Source of the DNA: Aphis gossypii
Taxonomy: Eukaryota > Arthropoda > Insecta > Hemiptera > Aphididae
Assembly (NCBI RefSeq): GCF_020184175.1
Contig: NW_026083086.1
Coordinates: 1-64,000, forward strand
Direction of reading: 5' to 3'
Length of the DNA stretch: 64,000 bases
A program made the translations under genes and the position numbers. Positions 56,158 through 64,000 of the stretch are shown piece after piece (positions within the stretch are counted from its first letter, which is position 1; every line of letters starts with the position of its first letter). The notes under the pieces were generated by a model. It saw nothing but the letters and a program-made list of their open reading frames with translations, was not told where the DNA came from and ran no database searches.

Positions 56158-57267
56158 CTACGGTCGAGGATTTAACGTTGTCATTCTGACGCAAAAGATC
56201 GACAACGACGATTGGTACACGATTTTGAAAATATGTTTTGACAATAATGGCTCGCTGAAGTCTCTTTCATAGTATAATTTTTGAAAATCTGTGCACGCTT
56301 TGTACAATATGGAAGTTTGTTTGTTTTGAAAGTCTGCTCGAAAATCTACATATGGATATACTTCAGAATTTAAGTATACCTTAAGGTTTTTCAATCGACA
56401 GGGGTCGAATTGGCCGACATCGAGTGTTGTATTATTTTTTCGATTTGTTTGAAATCCAATCAATACAAATCTGGGCTTTTCAAGTAAATTGCTAGACTTT
56501 ATCGTCCACGAATGTGAAGTAATTTTAGGGAGTACGAGATATTCGCAGAGATACCATGTTCTGAACGCACATGATAATGTCATACAAGAATCCAATATTT
56601 TTAACAGCTTTAATTTTTCTTTATCACTAACTTTTATGAAAGGCATCTTCCATATTATCTTGGTAAGTTCAATTGTAATTTTTTTATTTTTCTCAACGTT
56701 ATTATCTCCGGAACCCACAACATGAATAGCGTCAAAATCGGTAGACGAGCGATTGATAACCAATTGTTGATTACAATTAAGTAATACTTTTTTGTAATCT
56801 TCAAAAAATCCAAATAAATGTTTTAGCGGAACGCAGCCGGTAAATACATTGTTGGTAATGAAATTTTTATTGTTATCGTCAGTAATCGGTCTCCAAGCCG
56901 CATTCTCCAAAGTGTGTAAATCGTTTGGAGTATACGAACAGTATCCTTTCAAACATGACGAAATTCCTGATGATTTTATTTTCTGCACAACTATTCTGTT
57001 TATCTCGTACCGCATTTCAGAGAATAAAAATGCCAATCCGTTATTCGAAAAACAAACGTCTCCAACGACATCTGCAGGTTTATTCATTTTTCCTTCGATG
57101 TAAAGATAACTCTCACATGGTAATGTGTAGTTATCCATATTCAGAACATTTATCCTAATATCATCGTTATTAGAAAAAGATATGTTCGAATATGGAGTAA
57201 ACGACTGATAATTAATTTGTGTTATTTTACACTCGTCGGCTACAACGTCTAAATATGTGTCATCCAT
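56158..57267 (-). CDS. capsid-like protein with double-jelly-roll character, 369 residues
   Basis: This is an intronless, uninterrupted ORF starting MDDTYLDVVADECK. The composition is rich in beta-forming stretches: DDIRINVLNMDNYTLPCESY, LAFLFSEMRYEINRIVV, and a C-terminal half with MTLSCAFRTWYLCEYLVLP and KPRFVLIGFQTNR. This layout resembles the double-jelly-roll-like capsid proteins found in virus-derived elements of invertebrates (Polinton/Maverick and adinto-like groups). The start codon overlaps the stop of the preceding small ORF (TAATG). No introns and tight packing with two other ORFs point to a viral origin. The C-terminus (SLSIFCVRMTTLNPRP) may be truncated or shifted. Structural comparison would settle the fold; I infer it from pattern only. 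Confidence 0.6.
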   Translation of the reverse strand: MDDTYLDVVADECKITQINYQSFTPYSNISFSNNDDIRINVLNMDNYTLPCESYLYIEGKMNKPADVVGDVCFSNNGLAFLFSEMRYEINRIVVQKIKSSGISSCLKGYCSYTPNDLHTLENAAWRPITDDNNKNFITNNVFTGCVPLKHLFGFFEDYKKVLLNCNQQLVINRSSTDFDAIHVVGSGDNNVEKNKKITIELTKIIWKMPFIKVSDKEKLKLLKILDSCMTLSCAFRTWYLCEYLVLPKITSHSWTIKSSNLLEKPRFVLIGFQTNRKNNTTLDVGQFDPCRLKNLKVYLNSEVYPYVDFRADFQNKQTSILYKACTDFQKLYYERDFSEPLLSKHIFKIVYQSSLSIFCVRMTTLNPRP

Positions 57268-57419
57268 TATTGCAAGGAACGGAGAAAATTTAAATTATTT
57301 TTCGTGAGTTTGATTTCAGTTTTTTTCGGCTTAGATGTTGACTTTTTAACTGCTGGCACTTCACTAACTGGTTTTTTGATTTTAGCTCTATTTATATTTA
57401 TGTTAAATTTGAGAGCCAT
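57267..57419 (-). CDS. small basic ORF upstream of the capsid-like gene, 50 residues
   Basis: It starts at 57419 (MALKFNININ...) and is very Lys-rich (KKPVSEVPAVKKSTSKPKK), ending FLRSLQ. Its start lies 17 nt inside the end of the preceding ORF, and its stop shares one base with the start of the 369-residue ORF (TAATG). Such spacing is usual in DNA-virus gene blocks and permits termination-reinitiation. A short basic peptide next to a capsid gene could be a DNA-binding or scaffold-type virion component; that role is a guess. Confidence 0.5.
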   Translation of the reverse strand: MALKFNININRAKIKKPVSEVPAVKKSTSKPKKTEIKLTKNNLNFLRSLQ

Positions 57420-57555
57420 CTCCACGCGTTATTTGCAAACGAATCGTAATCGGTTCACCACGTAAATTTATTAAACAGTCGTTTTGATCTTTTAATACGA
57501 TATTTACTTTACTTATAGAAGTGGTGTTGAGACCATAGAAAACTGGATGTCTATA
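57403..57555 (-). CDS. 3' end of another virus-like ORF, truncated
   Basis: About 50 codons are open, ending TAA at 57403-57405, with HPVFYGLNTTSISKVNIVLK and then DCLINLRGEPITIRLQITRG. The final beta-rich stretch looks like the C-terminus of a second structural (jelly-roll-like) protein. The 5' side is lost at about 57556, where an in-frame stop appears and the next element begins. It overlaps the small basic ORF by 17 nt in another frame. Confidence 0.45.
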   Translation of the reverse strand, partial: YRHPVFYGLNTTSISKVNIVLKDQNDCLINLRGEPITIRLQITRGDGSQI

Positions 57556-57774
57556 GTCCGTTTAAAATAAGAAACGTAGATGGCGGCGACCAGTTTTCGA
57601 CGGCGGCGGACAGATGTTTCCCCCACCGTGTGTCTATTTTACCGACGGCGACCGTTGTCGTTCGTTGTAGTCTGTACAATTATGTCAAATTCGGAATTCG
57701 GTGTCATTGTGTTCCGACTGTTCTTAGCGTAACGTGTGTTCACAATTTAATTTCTGCAGACATTTTTTTTCATC

Positions 57775-58735
57775 ATGAACGATTTGGGTTATATTTCTGA
57801 TCCAGATGAATTGTCTACTATTTCTCCAAAACGAAAAAATCCAAAAAGAAAAGTAAATCAAACATTTTTCATATTTTATATTCTTCGTCGATGTATATTA
57901 CATAAATAATAATAATTGTATTATGTGTTATTTTACTTATTAAATAATTATTTTACACTAGTTGTTCATATAGGTTAATAATTTTTTTTTACAGTATATA
58001 TACAGCCGTCAAAAAATAATGGTCATAAATTTGTGCAAAGATATTTTGATGAAATCGCCGGACATCAAGTACGAAGATCTTGTTTCTAATTTGTCAAAGG
58101 CCTTGGGTTTAGGTCGTGAAACAATTAGTAAGACTATCACTGAGTACAGACGTACAAATACGGTTTCATCTCCCAACAAAAAGCGTGTTAAGTCGTCTCT
58201 TTTCGACAAAATTGATGATCTGGATCGCAATGGATTACGGCAAAAAATTCATTCATTTTGGTTGCGTCGTGAATTACCTACGATCGACAAAATATTAATT
58301 GCAGTAAATGAAGGTCCATCGCTTCCTAATTTCAAACGATCTACTTTGTAAAGTACCATCAATAAATTGGATTTCGTATTCGAAAAAAGAAAAATGTGCA
58401 GTGTGCTAACGGAGAGGGAAGATTTGATTGTTTGGCGTCACAACTATTGGTACAATATTCGTAAGTATCGTCAGGAAGGTCGACAAATTTATTATTTGGA
58501 CGAGACGTGGTTGAATGCTGGCGATTGTGTGGACCGCGTGTGGAAGGACAATACTGTTCTTTCCAAACACGATGCGTTCAACAAAGGACTAACGACCGGG
58601 TCGCGTATTACCAAACCGACTAGAGCCCCAGCGCCGTATATAAATACGCTGTTTTCATTGGTTTATTTGAAAAACCCGCGCAAATATGTTTTTCTTTTAT
58701 CAAATATAATATTATTGATAACGTTAATATAAAAA
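57775..58735 (+). pseudogene. Tc1/IS630-type transposase relic, N-terminal half
   Basis: Exon 1 (57775-57852) starts MNDLGYISDPDELSTISPKR and ends at a GTAAAT donor. Exon 2 (from 57995, TTTACAG acceptor, phase 0) has a helix-turn-helix (VSNLSKALGLGRETISKTIT), an SSLFDKIDDLDRNGLRQKIH region, then a TAA stop at 58349-58351. The same frame continues with REDLIVWRHNYWYNIRKYRQ and QIYYLDETWLNAGDCVDRVW, which holds the first catalytic Asp of an IS630/Tc1-type (DDE_3) domain. The remaining catalytic Asp/Glu are lost after 58735. The upstream 57575-57665 is GC-rich (GACGGCGGCGGAC) and may be promoter or 5' UTR. Confidence 0.65.
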
Positions 58736-58739
58736 TATT

Positions 58740-59640
58740 AACTCGCAAAAATGAATAAACAGCAGTACAGCACTAATTAGTAATTTCTTAAAATTCCAAA
58801 AGAAAGGGGGTCAACTTTGAAAGACACTTTATAATTTATTATACAATCTTTTAGTTTCTGAATGTCTGCCATGAGCATGATTCAATATTCTCAAAGAGAA
58901 ATACTCTTTGCCTACTGTCACAGTAAAATCAACTTACAAGTCAAATTATTAGATTATAGATTATGTTGTTATTCAATGTTTTCAACATTTTTATTAGGTA
59001 TCAAATTAATATATTAAAAAAAAAAAAAAAAAAATGAAATTTATTATTGTTTTATGTATTGTAAATAGTTGGTATGGGTATTAATATTACTAACCAATAG
59101 GTAATTAGTAACTATAATATTTTTATAGTAAAATGTACCTAAGTAATATGTATTTGTTGTTATTACACATATAGGTACAAATAAAAAAAAAAAAAACCTT
59201 AATCAGAATTTCAATTGTAATCAATAACAAGAACAGTTTTTTTTAAACTTAATTTGATTTATACAGTTATTAATTAACGTTAGGTAATTAACAATTACAA
59301 TTATTAAATATTGGAAAAAATGCATTTAATGATTTTTCCATGACTTTTAACGTTCAACTGGTTTTTAGCCATATTGCAGCTAAGTTTATGACTAGTACCT
59401 CTGTACCTACACATTATAACTAAAGTCTTAACATAATTAATTATCATCTAATTTATTATATGATTATATCATATTGAATAAGCATGAATATTATTTTTAT
59501 TAGTTTTTAAGTTGAATAGGTATACATAAATATTATACAAAATTGATAATATTAACATACTTAAATTGATAAGGTTAATATTATATACCTAAGTTAAAAG
59601 TTTGAACTTTTCAATTAAAACTGTTTCAACGTTTTACTAG
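58740..59640. other. AT-rich spacer with minus-strand MULE fragments
   Basis: 58850-58945 resembles 61375-61468 (GAATGTCTGCCATGAGCATG shared), and 59318-59390 resembles 60503-60573 (TTTTTAGCCATATTG.AGCTA). Both matched regions are coding in the minus-strand MULE copy, so these are remnants of another, older copy in changed order. A (A)n run lies at 59016-59035. No other gene was seen. Confidence 0.5.
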
Positions 59641-59644
59641 AAAA

Positions 59645-62600
59645 ATGAATTTTGACACATTAAATGAGTATCTATGTCAACTTAAAGACAATTTTGTGTG
59701 CGTTATCGATGAAAAGAAAAGTGATGTAGAATCTAATGTATATATTGTTAGGGCAAATAATATTGAGAATAATGAATCTGCCAAAAAGTTTATACATTTG
59801 TTCACAACAGTAACAAATACATCATATATATTTAATTTTGAATTGCAAAATCCAACCAAGTAATATATTATTTAAATCCAAATTAAATAAGTTGTAAGAT
59901 ATATTTAAAAACAATAATTTTATATTGTGTAGGGTAATTTTCCACAAGTATTTTATCTGTCACCATACTTCAAAAAAAAAAAGTACTAACCAAATTACTG
60001 AACGTAACACTGGTTGCTTATCTTCAATTGATATTTTATTAAAAAAAAATAACAAAAATACTAGGAAGAATGATGATTATTTAAAGTGTTCACCTCCACT
60101 AAATGCTTCAATCAAAATTGTATGGACTCATAATCATGCCGTTGACTCATGTGATGCTTTAAAATTTTTAAGAACAAAAAGTGAAGTAAGAATTCTTTAT
60201 AATTTATAAATGTCTTTTACTCAAGACAGAAGTTGTTTATTTTTATCTTATTGTATATTGTTTAAGAATGTTGGCTAAAATCAAATGTTTGATATTGGTT
60301 CTCATACTAATTACAGAATATGAAAAAGTATAATCTCCAAACATATTATTATATTTTCATATTTATTAATTACAACTATTTTCACTTTTGTATAATTATT
60401 GACTGTTCTGCTAAATAGTTAAGATACTAGAAGCTAATATATAAAGAAAAAAAAGAAAAAAAAAATTACTACTCATTTAAAATATTAAAATATTAGACAA
60501 AATGTATTTAATGATTTTTCCCATGACTTTTAGCATTCAACTGGTTTTTAGCCATATTGTAGCTAAGTTTATGAGGTCTTTTTTGGTTTGTATTTAAGCT
60601 CTGATTATTTGGTCTTTTACCAGAATTTATTCTTCTAGAGCCTCTAGTAATACCTTCCTTTCGCCGACTTATAGATGTAGGTTGCACTTTGATTTGACCT
60701 CTTCTTTTGTTGATGTTGGATGATTTAATACTCAATGAATACATAAAACTAGCAAATTGAGAAGAATTTGTAATTTTTTTTAATCTGTAACCTAATTTGT
60801 TCAGTATTGGTTCTGGTAGTGTAGGAATCATATCTTGTAATATTGACCATTCGGATTGAACAACTGCAACATTGGAATTTAAAATATCATCGGTATCTCT
60901 AATTTGAGTATAAGTGTCTATATTCTGAGATACACTTGATATTTCGTTTGAGGTTGTTGTTTCCTTTGTTATACATTCGTTATTTTCACAATTTTCTGAA
61001 TTATTCACTGTTTGGTTTAATGTTTCACTGACAATTTCTGAACTGCTAGGTAAACTTTCCTTTAAACCCAAAAAAAAAGTTGGCTTAGGGCATTTGTCAA
61101 TTCCTAAAGCTAATACAGCAAGTTCATGCGTGCCGTTCTTGCAATGTGATAGCAGGTGAATTTGGGAGTTGTGCTTTAATGTGTTTATGGATCCAAGCTT
61201 GGTGTTTGCAAAATGATCCTGCATGTCCCATTTTGCAAGTACAAGCACCATTTTCAGTATTGATAAAGTATGTCACATTTTAGTAGTCATACTTGGGATG
61301 GCATATGTTGTTTCATTTATTTGTTTTAAGTCAGATATGTTAAAATTAATCATTTTTTAACATAACTTATCATACAACCTTTTAGTTTGTGAATGTCTGC
61401 CATGAGCATGATTTAATATTCTTAAAGTGAAATACTCTTCACCTACTGACACAATAAAATCAACTAATGCCACAACATTGTATGCTTTGGTTCTATTCAA
61501 CAAAATGTCTTTCATTATTCGAATGGATGCTTCTGCATAATTATTGTGTCATGATTGCGATATAAAATTCTAGATCGATAAAATCGTACCCACTGTTCTT
61601 GCCTTTTACAATTTCTCTCAAATCGTTTTATAAAATTTGTTGGTGCTTCATTTTTAATTCGAGATTCAATGTTTTTGAACTCTTCTTCAGACATAGAATA
61701 CATAGCCTATAACACAATTTTCATTAAATTCAGTTATTATAATTATTGTTTATTAATTTTATTTTAAATATAACATACCGACTGAAATAATTTCATTAAT
61801 GGCAGTCTATCATTAAGATTTATTCCATTTTTGATAAATGTTTGATATTGGTTCTCATACTAATTACAGAATATGAAAAAGTATAATCTCCAAACATATT
61901 ATTATATTTTCATATTTATTAATTACAACTATTTTCACTTTTGTATAATTATTGACTGTTCTGCTAAATAGTTAAGATACTAGAAGCTAATATATAAAGA
62001 AAAAAAAATACCTACTACTCAAAAATTAACGTAGGTATTTTAAATGGGTGACTGTTTCAGTTAATTAGTTAATTAATCCGGGTTAAAAATGGCAGTAAAT
62101 AATTGTACATACTAATTTGTACTTATATATTATTATTATATATTATTAGGTATATTTTTCTTTTATAATATATGTAATATATTTATTTTAATTTTGATAT
62201 AAGTATTGCATATTTTTATTTTAAATATAACTACTTAAGTCCACTTGTTAATATAGAATCATATTTTATTCTGATATTTGACAGATTATATTAATACAGT
62301 GTTCACCTAAGTATTCGGTTTACTAGATATTCAGAAATATCTTTATATTAAAATAATATGATTAAATCACTAGGTATTAGAGACTAGAGTTTTGATAAGT
62401 ATAGTTGTATATAATATAAATATAATTATTCTAATTATTTATAATATCTCATTTTAAATTGTTTGAGGTGATTTAAGTCAATTGCTCGTTTTAATCTATG
62501 CATTAGGACATTAAGTATTTAAATTAGGTACATTTCAAAACTCAATTTAAATAATTTATATTGAATGTATAAAAATTAGAATAGCTGAGCATTACAATGT

Positions 62601-64000
62601 AATAGTAATTTAGGACATTTTTAGATATTATATAGTTTTTTCAATTTTTAATAATTAATTGTTATTAAATATTGTGTGCATTTCAATTTTTTGGTATGAC
62701 AGTAATTAAATATTACAGACTAATAATGTATTTTTGGAATACTTTGAAAATGGTTTATCTCCAAGCGAAGCCAAGCATTTACATGAAAATAAACTATTAG
62801 TGCAAGAAAATTCATGTACTTTGCTAGCTAATGCTAATATAAATCCCACAATGCGACATGTGTATTACCTACATGATGAGTGGAGAAAAGACAATTTTGG
62901 CCCAGTACATGAACCTCTTCCAAAGTTGCTAGAAAAAATTGTAGTTTACAATGAAAAAGGCAAGTACATAAAACAAGAACACACGAAAAAAATTTGAATG
63001 TTAAATACTAAAAGCTATTCACATATTTTCAATTATTTTGGCAGTTTTTACTCAAGTCATTTTTTAAGTTTAAATTCAACTTTTTTTTTAACAGGAGTTC
63101 AAATAATGATAAAAACAAATAATCCTTGGGCAGCCATTGTTGTAACTCCCATTATGAAAAGAGCCCAGGATATGAAATGCTGATGGGAAATAATTTTTAT
63201 TGATTCAAGTAGTAGTGTGGATTCCACTAATACCACTATTACTAATATATTAAGTCCATCAAAAGCTGGAGCAATTCCATTAGCTATTATGATACATGAA
63301 GGACAAACTGAAGAGAGTTACATTGGAGCATTATCACTTCTTCAAAAGAATTTTCATAATTGTTTTGGTGGAATAGAGGTTAAAATACATAATACTTTAT
63401 TAATTGTTAAGGTTACTGTTCTAGTAGAGAATTACAATTACTATTTAAATATGCTTATATTTAATATTTAAAGGAAATTGATGCTAATAGCCATGATTTA
63501 ATTGTAGAGTCCTTTGGTTTTTATGACGGATGATTCTGCAGCTGAAAAAAATGCTTTAAGTAAATTGTGGCCAAAGGCAAAGCAATTTCTTTGCCATTTT
63601 CATATGTGTCAAGCTGAGTGGCGATGGCTACACGATTCTAAAAATGGAATAAATCTTAATGATAGACTGCCATTAATGAAATTATTTCAGTCGGTATGTT
63701 ATATTTAAAATAAAATTAATAAACAATAATTATAATAACTGAATTTAATGAAAATTGTGTTATAGGCTATGTATTCTATGTCTGAAGAAGAGTTCAAAAA
63801 CATTGAATCTCGAATTAAAAATGAAGCACCAACAAATTTTATAAAACGATTTGAGAGAAATTGTAAAAGGCAAGAACAGTGGGTACGATTTTATCGATCT
63901 AGAATTTTATATCGCAATCATGACACAAATAATTATGCAGAAGCATCCATTCGAATAATGAAAGACATTTTGTTGAATAGAACCAAAGCATACAATGTTG
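59645..64000 (+). CDS. MULE (Mutator-like) transposase gene, 3' end beyond window
   Basis: Exon 1 (59645-59859), exon 2 (59933-60185) and exon 3 (62719-about 62995) join with matching phases (AA|G; GAA|ACT). Exon 2 has KYFICHHTSKKKS and SIKIVWTHNHAVDSCDAL, the N-terminal zinc-binding (WHNHxH-like) region. Exon 4 (from 63096) has FIDSSSSVDSTNTT and AGAIPLAIMIHEGQTEESYI. Exon 5 (63508-63693) has LVFMTDDSAAEKNALSKLW and LCHFHMCQAEWRWLHDSKNG, the MULE catalytic domain (D, D and the CxxH region). Exon 6 starts at 63766 and runs off the window. An in-frame TGA at 63181-63183 and an unclear exon 3 donor suggest decay. The SWIM finger expected at the C-terminus is visible in the inverted copy. Confidence 0.8.
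60283..60458 (+). repeat. ~175-bp direct repeat, copy 1
   Basis: The stretch from AAATGTTTGATATTGGTTCT to the A-run after CTAATATATAAAG is, by eye, identical to 61836-62010. The two copies flank the inverted MULE segment (60459-61835) inside the large intron of the plus-strand MULE gene. Confidence 0.85.
60459..61835 (-). pseudogene. inverted copy of the MULE transposase 3' half
   Basis: Read on the minus strand, it begins in the middle of exon 5 (NGINLNDRLPLMKLFQS), keeps the following intron and exon 6 start (MYSMSEEEFKNIESRIKNEA, from 61707), and has VALVDFIVSVGEEYFTLRIL. The SWIM finger ACTCKMGHAGSFCKHQAWIH lies near 61255-61200 (CxC...CxH). Then come LAVLALGIDKCPKPTFF and a long Ser/Asn-rich tail to the stop at 60508. 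Against the plus-strand exons (63643-64000) only one difference is seen, one A missing near 61548, which shifts the frame. A second shift occurs near 61128. Absence of the 5' half makes it non-functional. Confidence 0.82.
61836..62010 (+). repeat. ~175-bp direct repeat, copy 2
   Basis: This is the second copy of 60283-60458, identical by eye until the terminal A-run, where the copies differ in length and flank. Normal intron sequence continues after it to exon 3 at 62719; the stretch 62011-62700 is AT-rich and without genes. Confidence 0.85.

Noticed and set aside
56489..57158. Plus-strand ORFs of 77-84 codons
   Set aside because: Antisense of the 369-residue capsid-like ORF.
1..64000. CRISPR arrays, operons, bacterial genes, rRNA
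   Set aside because: No regularly spaced identical repeats, no ribosome-binding-site gene strings and no rRNA-like stretches; spliceosomal introns are present.

Overview
The window is strongly AT-rich eukaryotic DNA with introns (GT/AG), no bacterial gene organisation, and a dense, nested set of transposable elements. The families and sequence style (DDE transposons carrying THAP domains, ZBED and ZMYM1-like hATs, MULEs with SWIM fingers, Helitrons, long runs of 'ataatattat'-type sequence and recurrent 'ggtacctac' words) fit an aphid or close hemipteran nuclear genome. No conserved host housekeeping gene was recognised. Nearly every credible coding segment belongs to, or probably derives from, a mobile element or a virus-like element.

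Layout: 1-2.1 kb holds a 5' partial exon and a BED-finger hAT relic, both on the minus strand. 3.06-4.43 kb is a THAP-domain gene relic (minus). 4659-8548 is a degraded P-superfamily element with an 8-bp target duplication. It is inserted in a LINE tail and carries a deleted piggyBac in one transposase exon. About 11.33-22.22 kb is an ISL2EU-type element with a THAP-DDE transposase and a convergent SWIM/YqaJ nuclease. It was invaded by a 6.9-kb BED-hAT, which was itself invaded by a second hAT and a TA-flanked MITE. 23.5-24 kb is a hAT fragment. 24552-25151 is a 600-bp foldback. 26.7-28.6 kb is an interspersed repeat. 28.9-31.6 kb is a Jockey-like LINE split by a solo LTR. 31.9-33.3 kb is a second copy of the THAP gene family seen at 3-4.4 kb. 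34.0-37.0 kb is an RTE-type LINE (minus). 37.46-40.97 kb is a chain of Helitron remnants with an LTR-like block between them. 41308-44082 is a ZMYM1-like hAT lacking its catalytic core. 44436-50497 is a second piggyBac, split by an apparently intact 2.7-kb element with 4-bp target duplications (Sola-like). 50.8-55.97 kb is a THAP9/P-like relic split by a second ISL2EU-type element. 56.16-57.56 kb is a minus-strand cluster of three tightly overlapping ORFs, one resembling a double-jelly-roll capsid protein. 57.78-58.74 kb is a Tc1/IS630-like relic. 59.65-64 kb is a MULE transposase gene, whose large intron contains an inverted copy of its own 3' half.

The order of insertion can often be read directly. 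Removing the younger element plus one copy of its target duplication restores the older reading frame in four cases: piggyBac in P, the MITE in the hAT, the solo LTR in the LINE, and the Sola-like element in piggyBac. The most complete coding units are the Sola-like transposase (47348-49331), the SWIM/YqaJ protein (20631-21893) and the capsid-like ORF (56158-57267). Two tiny insertions at 397-436 and 2546-2575 look like P-element excision scars. All family assignments come from reading motifs in the sequence, with no database search.
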